In this document: one piece after another, positions 45,666 through 53,558 of the stretch | How positions within the stretch are numbered: position 1 is the stretch's first letter | How the letters are laid out: every line of letters starts with the position of its first letter | Assembly (NCBI RefSeq): GCF_002291145.1 | Contig: NZ_NTGE01000101.1 | Span: 1-64,000 of the forward strand | Source: Streptomyces sp. SA15 | GTDB taxonomy: Bacteria; Actinomycetota; Actinomycetes; Streptomycetales; Streptomycetaceae | DNA: 64,000 nt | Direction of reading: 5' to 3' | The notes under the pieces: generated by a model | Database searches by the model: none | Told to the model about the DNA's origin: nothing | Seen by the model: only the letters and a program-made list of their open reading frames with translations | Position numbers and translations under genes: made by a program

Positions 45666-46580
45666 ATGACGACCACGCCCATCACCACCACGCCCACCAC
45701 CGTCACGGATCTCTACCCCAGCCGCGGCGCCACCGAGGTGGCGACCCCGCGCCAGGACCCGGTCGTCTGGTCCGCGCCCGGCACCCCCGGGCCGATCTCC
45801 GACACCGATCTCCAGGGGTTCGAGCGGGACGGCTTCCTGGCCATCGACCAGCTCATCCGCGACGACGAAGTAGCCGTGTACCACCAGGAGTTGGAGCGGC
45901 TCGTCACGGATCCCGCGATCCGGGCCGACGAGCGGTCGATCGTCGAGCCGCAGTCCAAGGAGATCCGCTCCGTCTTCGAAGTGCACAAGATCAGCGAGGT
46001 GTTCGCGCATCTCGTGCGCGACGAGCGGGTCGTCGGCCGGGCGCGGCAGATCCTCGGCTCGGACGTGTACGTCCACCAGTCGCGGATCAACGTCAAGCCG
46101 GGCTTCGGGGCCAGCGGCTTCTACTGGCACTCCGACTTCGAGACCTGGCACGCCGAGGACGGTCTGCCGAACATGCGGACGGTGTCGGTCTCGATCGCGC
46201 TCACCGAGAACTACGACACCAACGGCGGGCTCATGATCATGCCGGGGTCGCATCGGACCTTCCTCGGGTGCGCGGGGGCCACGCCGAAGGACAACTACAA
46301 GAAGTCGCTGCAGATGCAGGACGCGGGCACGCCGTCGGACGAGGCGCTGACCGCCATGGCCTCCGAGTACGGCATCAAGCTGTTCACGGGCAAGGCCGGC
46401 TCGGCGACCTGGTTCGACTGCAACTGCATGCACGGCTCGGGCGACAACATCACGCCCTTCCCGCGCTCCAACGTGTTCATCGTGTTCAACAGCGTGGAGA
46501 ACAAGGCGGTTGAACCGTTCGCGGCACCGGTACGGCGGCCGGAGTTCATCGGGGCTCGGGACTTCACGCCGGTGAAGTGA
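45666..46580 (+). CDS. ectD: Ectoine 5-hydroxylase
   Basis: 304 residues, a non-heme Fe(II)/2-oxoglutarate dioxygenase that converts ectoine to 5-hydroxyectoine. The EctD signature FYWHSDFETWHAEDGLPNMR near residue 154 contains the His and Asp iron ligands. The second His is in CNCMHGSGDNITPFPRSN near 255, and the distal Arg for 2-oxoglutarate is in the same block. A Thr/Pro-rich N-terminal extension of about 30 residues precedes the fold. It is the last gene of ectABCD; the convergent anti-sigma gene ends 55 bases after its stop. Confidence 0.96.
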   Translation: MTTTPITTTPTTVTDLYPSRGATEVATPRQDPVVWSAPGTPGPISDTDLQGFERDGFLAIDQLIRDDEVAVYHQELERLVTDPAIRADERSIVEPQSKEIRSVFEVHKISEVFAHLVRDERVVGRARQILGSDVYVHQSRINVKPGFGASGFYWHSDFETWHAEDGLPNMRTVSVSIALTENYDTNGGLMIMPGSHRTFLGCAGATPKDNYKKSLQMQDAGTPSDEALTAMASEYGIKLFTGKAGSATWFDCNCMHGSGDNITPFPRSNVFIVFNSVENKAVEPFAAPVRRPEFIGARDFTPVK

Positions 46581-46635
46581 GCCTTCCGGCGAGGTGAGCC
46601 GGCGGGAGCGGGCGGTGTCACAAGGGCGACAGGCT

Positions 46636-47658
46636 TCACAGCCACGCCAGTGACGCCGCCCGCTCCAGTACGTTCCGTACGGCTCCCGCATCCCCGTTGA
46701 CACCCCGCGGCACCTCGTCCGGCGCGTACCGTCCGCCGACGAGGAGGCAGAAGTCGACCGGATCCAGGGCGAGTTCGGCCGCGACGGGTTCGTCCTCCGA
46801 GCCCAGCACCCATTCCTCGCCGCCGGTGACCGAGAACAGCACCGGCGGCGCGGTGGGTCCCAGGGCCAGGCCGAGGACGCGGACGGCGAGGCGGACCAGT
46901 TGCCACAGGTGCGCCTCGGGCGGCGGCGGGACGGACAGGCCGAGGGCGCGGCCGATGTCGTCGGTGTGGATCCACACCTCGAAGGCGCGCACCAGGAAGT
47001 GGTCGGCGACCGGCAGCCGCATTCCCATCAACGTCAGGGCCGGGGCGGCGGGTTCGGGGTCGCGGGCCTCGGGCGTGGCCAGCAGCGCGTCCGCCTGCGC
47101 GGCCCAGTCGGCGACGGTCTCCTCGGGCGTACGGCGGTACTGATGGGCGATGACGTCGGCGGTACGGCGGTTCCAGGCGTCCTCCCAGGACGTCCCCTCC
47201 CCCGCCGGTGTGGCCGGCACCCGCGCCTCGATGCCGAGCAGACCGGCGAGCGGTTCGTCGGCGGCGAGCAGGTGGGCGACGATCGCGTGCACGTCCCAGT
47301 CGTGCACGACCGGCGTACCCCAACGGCCTTCCGCCTCGGGCAACAGCGCGTGCAGTCCGGCGACTGCGGAGGCGTAGGGGGCGGCGTGCGGGGCCACGCG
47401 GGGGGCGGGGCGGCGTGTGCGCAGGGCACGGGACAGCACGCCGTCGGTGAGCGGTGGTGGTGCGGGGGCGCTGTGCCGGGGCGGCTCGTCCGGCGGCCCG
47501 TCCAGCAGTCGTACCGTCTCCCGCAGTCGTTCCGCCTCCGCCGCGCAGCTCTCGCACGCGGCCAGGTGCGGCGGAACCGTCTTCTCGTCGGCCGGTTCCA
47601 GGGCGCCGAAGGCCCACGCGGCCAGCATGTCCCGTACTCCGTCGTGATCCGCGGTCAC
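46636..47658 (-). CDS. Zinc-finger anti-sigma-like protein fused to an MDMPI domain
   Basis: 340 residues. The N-terminus has the H-x3-C-x2-C zinc finger of ZAS anti-sigma factors (HLAACESC near residue 31). From about 95 the chain is a mycothiol-dependent maleylpyruvate isomerase-type (DinB-like) bundle with VVHDWDVHAIVAHLLAADEP near 124 and FEVWIHTDDIGRALGL near 239, the metal-binding His positions. AGGAGG lies six bases before the GTG. The ECF sigma gene ends 43 bases upstream in the same direction, so this is its likely partner. Cytoplasmic: no transmembrane segment seen. Whether the second domain is catalytic or a thiol sensor is unknown. Confidence 0.8.
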   Translation of the reverse strand: MTADHDGVRDMLAAWAFGALEPADEKTVPPHLAACESCAAEAERLRETVRLLDGPPDEPPRHSAPAPPPLTDGVLSRALRTRRPAPRVAPHAAPYASAVAGLHALLPEAEGRWGTPVVHDWDVHAIVAHLLAADEPLAGLLGIEARVPATPAGEGTSWEDAWNRRTADVIAHQYRRTPEETVADWAAQADALLATPEARDPEPAAPALTLMGMRLPVADHFLVRAFEVWIHTDDIGRALGLSVPPPPEAHLWQLVRLAVRVLGLALGPTAPPVLFSVTGGEEWVLGSEDEPVAAELALDPVDFCLLVGGRYAPDEVPRGVNGDAGAVRNVLERAASLAWL

Positions 47659-47701
47659 CGTACGCCTCCTTCCGTGGCTTGCCCGGCTTCCCTGCTCGTC
47701 A

Positions 47702-48325
47702 TCATGCGCCCTTTTCCCACGCCGGATCGGGTGGGTCGGGTGAATCCGCCAAGGATGCGGCCAAGGTGCGTAAGGCCCTGCGCATGCGGGTCTTGGCGGT
47801 GCCCTCGGGGATGCCGAGTTCGATGGCGGCCTGCCGGTAGGTGCGGCCGGCGAAGTAGGCCAGGTGCACCACCTCCCTTTCGGGCTGCGGGAGTTCGGCG
47901 AGCGCGGAGTGCAGCAGCAGGGAGCGTTCCCGGTCCACGACCGTCTCGTCGGGGCCGGGGGCCGCGTCGGCGATCGCGTGCAGCGCCAGGTCGTCGGCGT
48001 GGGCGTCCTTGCGGTGCCGGGCCTCGCTGCGCACCCAGTCGACGGCCCGCCGGTGCGCGAGCACCGACAGCCAGGTGCGCAGGCTGCCGCGGCCCGCGTC
48101 GAAGGCGTACGGTCTGCTCCACAGGTGGGCGAAGACCTCCTGCGCCACGTCCTCGGCGGCGGCCGGACTGCGGGTGACCCGCACGGCCACGCGTCGCACC
48201 AGCTCGCCGTACGCCGTGTACACCTCGGCCAGCGCGGACTCGTCGCCGTACACCAGCCGCCGCCGCAGCTCCGCGTCGGCGGCCGGTTCGACGGACGTCT
48301 TGCCCGTGGACTCCAACGGCACCAC
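47702..48325 (-). CDS. ECF RNA polymerase sigma factor
   Basis: 207 residues. Region 2 is visible as SALAEVYTAYGELVRRVAVR and AEDVAQEVFAHLWSRP (near 30-75), with RGSLRTWLSVLAHRRAVDWVR for promoter melting. Region 4 is LPQPEREVVHLAYFAGRTYR and IELGIPEGTAKTRMRRALRTL near 140-185. The frame is open upstream, but those codons fall inside the MITE; the tandem GTG GTG at 48325/48322 is the only sensible start. Only 50 bases separate it from the MITE, so the promoter probably lies within or across the element. The downstream zinc-finger protein is its likely regulator. Confidence 0.88.
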   Translation of the reverse strand: MVPLESTGKTSVEPAADAELRRRLVYGDESALAEVYTAYGELVRRVAVRVTRSPAAAEDVAQEVFAHLWSRPYAFDAGRGSLRTWLSVLAHRRAVDWVRSEARHRKDAHADDLALHAIADAAPGPDETVVDRERSLLLHSALAELPQPEREVVHLAYFAGRTYRQAAIELGIPEGTAKTRMRRALRTLAASLADSPDPPDPAWEKGA

Positions 48326-48375
48326 CCCACCCCTGGTGCCCTTCCTAGCGCCCCGGACGGGCCCGCGCCAGTGGT

Positions 48376-48601
48376 TAGGGCCTGTCCGGCGGATCCTGCC
48401 GGAAGTCGCGGGGTCTGGCACGCACATCTGCCGCGTTGTCGTCGGTCCCCGACTCCCCCACGCTCGAACAACCTCGCGCGGGGGGACCCCCATCGCGTCG
48501 ACTCCCTCCTCCGCCTTGCAGCTGTACGCACCAGACCCCGCTCAGCCACGTTGGTCAGGAGCCGTCGCTTTCCTCCGGCAGGATCCGCCGGACAGGCCCT
48601 A
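48376..48601. mobile_element. 226-bp MITE with perfect 28-bp terminal inverted repeats
   Basis: TAGGGCCTGTCCGGCGGATC begins a 28-base repeat (48376-48403) that is exactly inverted at 48574-48601. Both ends carry TA, consistent with TA target duplication of IS630/Tc1-mariner-type elements. No transposase frame is present inside. The interior holds CCCCCACGCTCGA and GCGCGGGGGGACCCCC blocks common in Streptomyces repeats. It must have been moved in trans by an unseen transposase. Confidence 0.85.
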
Positions 48602-49648
48602 CGAAGACAGGACGTCCAGCAGGCGGTCGACGTCCGCGATCGTGTTGTAGAGGTGGAAGGCGGCGCGCAGGTTGCCCGCGCGGTCGGAGACCTCGACGCC
48701 GGCGCTGCTCAGGCCGGACTGCCGGTGGCCGAGGCCGGGGACGGAGACGATCGGCGAGCCGGGCGCCGGGACCGGCTGGTGTCCGAGATCGTGCAGGCCG
48801 TCGCGGAAGCGGTCGGCGAGGGCGAGGTCGTGGGTGCGTACGGCGTCCACGCCCAACTCCTCCAGCAGGGCGAGGGAGCGACGGGCGCCGGCGTAGGAGA
48901 ACAGGGCGGGGCTTTCGTCGAACCGGCGGGCGGAGTGGGCGAGATCCTCGACCGGACCGTAACAGGCGTCCCAGGGGCGCTCCCCCGCCACCCAGCCGGC
49001 GAACAGCGACGGGAGTCCGCCGAGGTCCTCCGGGACGACCAGGAAGGTCACCCCGCGCGGGCACACCAGCCACTTGAAGGCGACGGAGGCGACGTAGTCG
49101 TAGGCGTCGGCGGTGAAGTCCAGCCATCCGGCGGCCTGGGACGCGTCGACGTACGTACGCGCCCCGTGCTCGCGCGCCGCCGCCCGGACGGCGGTCAGGT
49201 CGGCGACCCGGCCGTCCGCCGACTGGGCGGCGCTGACCGCGACCAGCGCCGTTCCGGGCCGCACCGCCTCGGCGACGCGCTCCAGCGGCACGCTGCGGAC
49301 CTTCAGGTCGCCGCGGACGTGGAAGGGGTTCACCAGGGAGCTGAAGTCGCCCTCGGCAGTGAGGACTTCGGCACCCGCGGGCAGGGATGCGGCCACCAGC
49401 CCGCTGTAGACGGCGACCGAGGCCCCGGCGGCCACCCGGCCGACGGGAACCCCGGCCAGTCGGGCGAAGGAGGCCCGGCTCGCCTCGACGTCCGCGAACA
49501 TGTCGGTCGGCTGCCCGGCTGCGGCGGCCTCCACGGCCGTATGCATGGCCGCGACCGTACGGGCGGGCAGCAGCCCGGTGCTCGCGGTGTTCAGATAGGT
49601 GTTCTTCGGGGCGAACTCGGCACGGACGAGGCTCTCGAAGGTCTCCAT
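48599..49648 (-). CDS. Class V aminotransferase/cysteine desulfurase-like PLP enzyme
   Basis: 349 residues of PLP fold type I. NTYLNTASTGLLPARTV at the N-terminus, AEGDFSSLVNPF near 103, RTYVDASQAAGWLDF near 167 and the PLP lysine in VASVAFKWLVCPRGVTF near 187 fit the isopenicillin-epimerase/cysteine-desulfurase-like group. No conserved desulfurase Cys loop is evident. The stop TAG is formed by the terminal bases of the adjoining MITE, so a few original C-terminal residues may be lost; the final YNTIADVDRLLDVLSS still looks family-like. The substrate is unknown. Confidence 0.85.
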   Translation of the reverse strand: METFESLVRAEFAPKNTYLNTASTGLLPARTVAAMHTAVEAAAAGQPTDMFADVEASRASFARLAGVPVGRVAAGASVAVYSGLVAASLPAGAEVLTAEGDFSSLVNPFHVRGDLKVRSVPLERVAEAVRPGTALVAVSAAQSADGRVADLTAVRAAAREHGARTYVDASQAAGWLDFTADAYDYVASVAFKWLVCPRGVTFLVVPEDLGGLPSLFAGWVAGERPWDACYGPVEDLAHSARRFDESPALFSYAGARRSLALLEELGVDAVRTHDLALADRFRDGLHDLGHQPVPAPGSPIVSVPGLGHRQSGLSSAGVEVSDRAGNLRAAFHLYNTIADVDRLLDVLSS

Positions 49649-49755
49649 AGGAACCACTGTGGGCCCCTCGGATCCCCTCGTCCATTGCGAATCTTTACGT
49701 GGTTCCACTAAGGAACGCTTATACGTCGGCCCTGACCTGCACCGTTCCCAGCTTC

Positions 49756-50472
49756 TCAGCGCTGCGGCACCGCACAGCCGTCGGGACCACACGCGTCCGC
49801 ACCACCGTCGTCGATGAGCTTCAGCGGCGGCCGCTCGCCCCAGGCCTGCGTCAGTGCCTGCGCGAAGACCTCGGCGGGCTGGGCGCCGGAGACGCCGTAC
49901 TTGCGGTCGAGGACGAAGAAGGGAACGCCGTTCGCGCCGAGCTCGGCGGCCTCGCGCTCGTCGGCGCGGACCTCGTCGGCGTACGCGGTCGGGTCGGTGA
50001 GCACCTTGCGAGCGGCGTCGGCGTCGAGACCGGCCTCGACGGCCAGCTCCACCAGCCGCTCGTCGCCCTCGGAGAAGACGGACCGCTCCTCGGCGAAGTT
50101 GGCCCGGTAGAGGATCTGGATCAGCTCGTCCTGCCTTCCCTGCTCCTTGGCGAGGTGGAGCAGCCGGTGCATGTCGAAGGTGTTGCCGTTGTCGCGGCCC
50201 CGGGTGCGGTAGTCCAGGCCCTCGGCGGCGGCCTGCGCGCCCAGGTTCTCCTCGCCCGCCTGGGCCTGCGCCTGGCTCATGCCGTACTTCTTGGTGAGCA
50301 TCGTGATCACGGGCTGAATGTCACCCTTGGCAAGGCTCGGGTCCAGCTCGAAGGAACGGTGCACCACCTCGACCTGGTCGCGGTGCGGGAACGCCTCGAG
50401 CGCCTTGTCGAAGCGGGCCTTTCCTACGTAGCACCAGGGACAGGCGATGTCGGTCCAGATCTCGACGCGCAT
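49756..50472 (-). CDS. DsbA family (FrnE-like) oxidoreductase
   Basis: 238 residues of the thioredoxin-fold DsbA superfamily. The active-site motif is CPWC at residues 11-14 (DIACPWCYVGK), and the helical insertion and cis-Pro block (GANGVPFFVLDRKYGVSGAQ near 190) follow the FrnE/2-hydroxychromene-isomerase pattern. The C-terminus contains extra cysteines (DACGPDGCAVPQR). No signal peptide, so it acts in the cytoplasm, probably in thiol-disulfide or polyketide-related redox chemistry. ATG 50472 is preferred over GTG 50484 because GGAG is correctly placed for it. Confidence 0.9.
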   Translation of the reverse strand: MRVEIWTDIACPWCYVGKARFDKALEAFPHRDQVEVVHRSFELDPSLAKGDIQPVITMLTKKYGMSQAQAQAGEENLGAQAAAEGLDYRTRGRDNGNTFDMHRLLHLAKEQGRQDELIQILYRANFAEERSVFSEGDERLVELAVEAGLDADAARKVLTDPTAYADEVRADEREAAELGANGVPFFVLDRKYGVSGAQPAEVFAQALTQAWGERPPLKLIDDGGADACGPDGCAVPQR

Positions 50473-50525
50473 GTGTCGGCTCACTCCAAGTCGTACGGGT
50501 ACGGAGACTCCCTCCGATTAGTTGA

Positions 50526-50535
50526 TGAACGTTCA
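50526..50535. promoter_or_regulatory. Palindrome in the promoter region of the DsbA-like gene
   Basis: TGAACGTTCA is a perfect 10-bp palindrome extended on the minus strand as TTGAACGTTCATCAA, about 55 bases before the start. Redox- or MarR-type repressors use similar sites; the regulator is not linked here. Confidence 0.4.
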
Positions 50536-50570
50536 AGCAGCGGGCTTCATTCCCCGGATCACTCTCCGGC

Positions 50571-51086
50571 TCACTCCCCGGCGACCGCATAGCGCAGGAA
50601 GAGATGCTGATCCCCGTCGGCGGGCGGGTGGTACGGGTCCGGTTCCCAGCCCTGGCGGGCGTAGAAGGCCTGCGCCCGCCGATTGCCGACATGCACGTCC
50701 AGGACGGCGATGCGGCGTCCGTCGGCCCGCCACTCCTCCACACAGGCCGCGTGCAGGGCCGTACCGACGCCGGAGCGCCAGCGGTCCGGGTCGACATGGA
50801 ACTGGAACAGCTTGACCATCTCCGCGGCGGCGCCCTCTGGGGTGCGGAAGGAGGCGAGGCCGACGATCCGCCCCTGTTCGACGGCGCACAGCACACGCCC
50901 GTCGGGCCGCGCGAGAGCGGACCGCCAGGCGGCGAGCCAGTCGGTGCCGCCGTCCGGGACGACACCGTCCGGGTAATCCGGGTAATACGCCGCCCGGGCC
51001 CGCGCGTGCAGCGCGGTCACGGCCTCGGCCTCGGCGGGCAGGACGGTGCGGATCACCCGGCTTCCGGTCACGCGTTCGCTGATCAT
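50571..51086 (-). CDS. GNAT family N-acetyltransferase
   Basis: 171 residues. The acetyl-CoA fold is visible: VTALHARARAAYY near residue 23, LCAVEQGRIVGLASF near 67, VDPDRWRSGVGTALHAACVE near 98 with the R-x-G-x-G-T pyrophosphate loop, and NRRAQAFYARQGWEPD near 135. No substrate-specific feature is recognisable. It is transcribed toward the DsbA-like gene, from which it is separated by 98 bases, and lies 57 bases downstream of the DUF1349 gene. Confidence 0.88.
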   Translation of the reverse strand: MISERVTGSRVIRTVLPAEAEAVTALHARARAAYYPDYPDGVVPDGGTDWLAAWRSALARPDGRVLCAVEQGRIVGLASFRTPEGAAAEMVKLFQFHVDPDRWRSGVGTALHAACVEEWRADGRRIAVLDVHVGNRRAQAFYARQGWEPDPYHPPADGDQHLFLRYAVAGE

Positions 51087-51143
51087 GCAGCGGAGGACGT
51101 GTCCGCGGCGGGCGCGGTTCCCAGCCTGCTACGACGAGTGTGC

Positions 51144-51752
51144 TCAGCTTCCGTCTCGAAGATCGCTCGGCCAACTGGGCCGGAACTCGAGGTGGTCGTA
51201 CGTCACCACACAGCCCTCCCCCATCGGCGACTGCGCCATGAAGCCGACCAGGGCGGCGTCGCTCTCCTTCTCGTCCCCCAGCGTGAAGAGCCGGACGAAG
51301 GTCCACCGCTCGCCGTCCCGGGAGGCGTGGCAGGCGAAGGCCCGCCCGGTGCGGCTCACCCGCAGCCATACCGAACTCCCGTCCACGGTGAAGGAGTTGG
51401 CGTCGTCGGAGTGCCCCCGGGTGACCACCGTGCAGACGGTGGGCACGTCCGGGGAGTACTCCAGGCACAACTTGGCCCAGGCCCGCTCGCCGACGTGGAC
51501 GTAGAGCACCCCGGCGTCGAAGGCCCCGGCGAACCCGACGGTGACGCGGGCGATCAGCTGGAAGTCCCCTTCGGGGGCGCCCAGGAGACGCGGTGCGTCG
51601 GAGGCGGGGTCGAGGGCCTCACCGGTGGGCGGCACGAACCGATCCTGCCGGGGCCCGGCCCATCCGGTGAGGACTCCGCCCTCGTAGGACCAGTTGCCGT
51701 CGGGTCCGTAGGTACGGAGGGGAAAGGGCAGTTCGGGAAGTTCCACGTCCAT
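51144..51752 (-). CDS. DUF1349 family concanavalin-like protein
   Basis: 202 residues, predominantly beta strand. The pattern (ISTRPG-like opening, DRFVPPTGEALDPASDAPRLL near 37, LYVHVGERAWAKLCLEYSPD near 82, VWLRVSRTGRAFACHASRDG near 128 and VGFMAQSP near 165) is that of DUF1349, a jelly-roll family thought to bind carbohydrates. No signal peptide is seen. GGAG lies about ten bases before the ATG at 51752. An interspersed repeat lies upstream. Function unknown. Confidence 0.8.
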   Translation of the reverse strand: MDVELPELPFPLRTYGPDGNWSYEGGVLTGWAGPRQDRFVPPTGEALDPASDAPRLLGAPEGDFQLIARVTVGFAGAFDAGVLYVHVGERAWAKLCLEYSPDVPTVCTVVTRGHSDDANSFTVDGSSVWLRVSRTGRAFACHASRDGERWTFVRLFTLGDEKESDAALVGFMAQSPMGEGCVVTYDHLEFRPSWPSDLRDGS

Positions 51753-51784
51753 CAAGCAAATATCTCCGGCCAGGTTCGAGTGAC

Positions 51785-51843
51785 TCAGGGGCGCGGGGCT
51801 GTATCGATATGCGGCTCCGCCGCGTGGGCGCGACCAACCACGA
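51785..51843. repeat. Interspersed repeat copy 2
   Basis: TCAGGGGCGCGGGGCTGTAT begins a fuller version of the repeat seen at 24120 and 60601, including ATCGATATGCGGCTCCGCCG and GCGCGACCAACCACGA. It lies between the aldehyde dehydrogenase stop and the DUF1349 start, and in the minus direction it follows the dehydrogenase like a 3' element. The GCGGCTCCGCCGC part can form a hairpin. Confidence 0.8.
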
Positions 51844-51882
51844 CGGTCCCGCAGTCCGCAATCAACCGCACCCCCAACGGCG

Positions 51883-53412
51883 CTATCGCTCCAGACGCCC
51901 GTTGAATCGCCGAGGCAGCCCCAGCGGGTTGTCATCCTTCAGCTCAGCCGGCAACAACGCCTCCGGCGCATTCTGATACGCAACCGGCCGCAACCACCGC
52001 TCGATCGCCGTCCCGCCGACAGAGGTCGACGTCGACGTCGTAGCCGGATACGGCCCCCCGTGATGCTGAGCCGGAGCCACAGCGACACCCGTAGGCCACC
52101 CATTCACCAGCACACGCCCGGCAAGCGGAGTCAGCTCGGCGAGCAGCTCAGCGCCGCGCCCCTCACCCGCCGCCTCCTCCGCGGACAGCTGAACCGTCGC
52201 CGTGAGATTCCCCGGCAGCCGCGACAGCACGGCCCGCGCCTCGGCGTCGTCCTCGTAGCGGGCGACCACGGTCACCGGCCCGAAGCACTCCTCCAGCAGC
52301 AGGTCGTGCTCCCCTTCCCGCGCCAGCTTCTCGGCCGGAACGGTCAGGAAGCCCGCGCTCACCGTGTGCTCGCCGCCCGCCCCCGGCGTCACCGGCGAGT
52401 CGACGTCCGGCAGCTCGACGCGCTCGGCGATCCCGGCGACGAAGTTGTCCCGCATACGGTGGTCGAGCAGCACGCCGGCGTCGGTGTTGCTGACGGCGTC
52501 CGTGAGCGACTTGACCAGACCGTCGCCCGCGGCGCCGGACGGCACCAGCACCAGGCCCGGCTTCACACAGAACTGCCCGACGCCCAGCGTCATCGACCCG
52601 GCCAGCCCGGCACCGATCGTCTCCGCCCGCTCGGCGGCCGCCGCCTCCGTGACGACGACGGGGTTCAGCGACCCCAGCTCGCCGTGGAACGGGATCGGCA
52701 CCGGACGGGCCGCGGCCGCGTCGAAGAGGGCGCGTCCGCCCCGGATGGAGCCCGTGAAGCCCGCGGCGGAGACCAGCGGGTGCTTGATCAGTTCGATGCC
52801 CGCCTCGAAGCCGTGGACGAGGCCCAGGACGCCCTCGGGGATGCCGTGCTCGCCGGCGGCCCGCCGCAGCACGGCGGCGACCAGCTCGGACAGGGCCGGG
52901 TGGTCGGGGTGGGACTTGACCACGACCGGGCAGCCCGCGGCCAGCGCGCTCGCGGTGTCGCCGCCGGCGACCGAGAAGGCGAAGGGGAAGTTCGAGGCCG
53001 AGTAGACGGCGACGACGCCCAGCGGCACCTTGTAGCGGCGCAGGTCCGGGATCGGCGGGGTCGCGGTGTCGTCGGGGTGGTTGATCACGACGTCGAGGAA
53101 GGCGCCCTCGTCGACGATGTCCGCGAAGGCCCGCAGCTGGTAGCAGGTGCGGGCGAGCTCGCCGGTCAGCCGGACCGGGCCGAGCGCCGTCTCGGCGTCG
53201 GCGGCCTCGACGAGCTGGTCCTTGGCCGCCTCCAGGCCGTCGGCGGCGCCGCGCAGGAAGGCCGAGCGGACCGCGCGGTCGGCGAGGGAACCGCGCACGT
53301 CGTGCGCGGCGCGGACGGCGGCGTCGACCTCCTGGGCTGTGGCCTCCACCGCAACCTGTTCACGCTGCTTCCCGGTTCGGGGGTCGACACTCCAGACTGG
53401 TGCTGCTGCCAC
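51883..53412 (-). CDS. NADP-dependent aldehyde dehydrogenase (2-ketoglutarate semialdehyde dehydrogenase-like)
   Basis: 509 residues of the aldehyde dehydrogenase superfamily, long AldH/KGSADH branch. PLGVVAVYSASNFPFAFSVA near 127 and VVKSHPDHPALSELV near 163 bind the nucleotide. The general base Glu is in IPFHGELGSLNPVVV near 244 and the catalytic Cys in GVGQFCVKPGLVLVP near 276. The GTG at 53412 has GGAGGG seven bases before it and is preferred to GTG 53427. It is divergent from an IclR regulator, with a palindrome between them. The likely role is the last step of pentose, uronate or hydroxyproline catabolism. Confidence 0.9.
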   Translation of the reverse strand: MAAAPVWSVDPRTGKQREQVAVEATAQEVDAAVRAAHDVRGSLADRAVRSAFLRGAADGLEAAKDQLVEAADAETALGPVRLTGELARTCYQLRAFADIVDEGAFLDVVINHPDDTATPPIPDLRRYKVPLGVVAVYSASNFPFAFSVAGGDTASALAAGCPVVVKSHPDHPALSELVAAVLRRAAGEHGIPEGVLGLVHGFEAGIELIKHPLVSAAGFTGSIRGGRALFDAAAARPVPIPFHGELGSLNPVVVTEAAAAERAETIGAGLAGSMTLGVGQFCVKPGLVLVPSGAAGDGLVKSLTDAVSNTDAGVLLDHRMRDNFVAGIAERVELPDVDSPVTPGAGGEHTVSAGFLTVPAEKLAREGEHDLLLEECFGPVTVVARYEDDAEARAVLSRLPGNLTATVQLSAEEAAGEGRGAELLAELTPLAGRVLVNGWPTGVAVAPAQHHGGPYPATTSTSTSVGGTAIERWLRPVAYQNAPEALLPAELKDDNPLGLPRRFNGRLER

Positions 53413-53478
53413 CGCGGGTCCCTCCACGTATGTATTGCTGCTTGTATGGCTCAGTGTGCCAGGTCATCCACCAGGGTC

Positions 53479-53494
53479 GTTCGATATACTGAAC
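53479..53494. promoter_or_regulatory. Operator candidate between aldehyde dehydrogenase and iclR-type gene
   Basis: GTTCGATATACTGAAC is an inverted repeat (GTTC/GAAC outer arms with an AT-rich centre), located between the two divergent genes. IclR proteins typically bind AT-centred palindromes of about this size, so autoregulation and control of the dehydrogenase are plausible. Confidence 0.55.
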
Positions 53495-53558
53495 GCTGTC
53501 TCTGATGATGAATATGCTGTTGGAGACTATTTCCCGTCGAACGAAGGGGTCAAGGGCG

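Noticed and set aside
48326..48493. N-terminal extension of the ECF sigma factor into the MITE
   Set aside because: The extra residues are translated transposable-element sequence and do not resemble sigma region 1 or 2.
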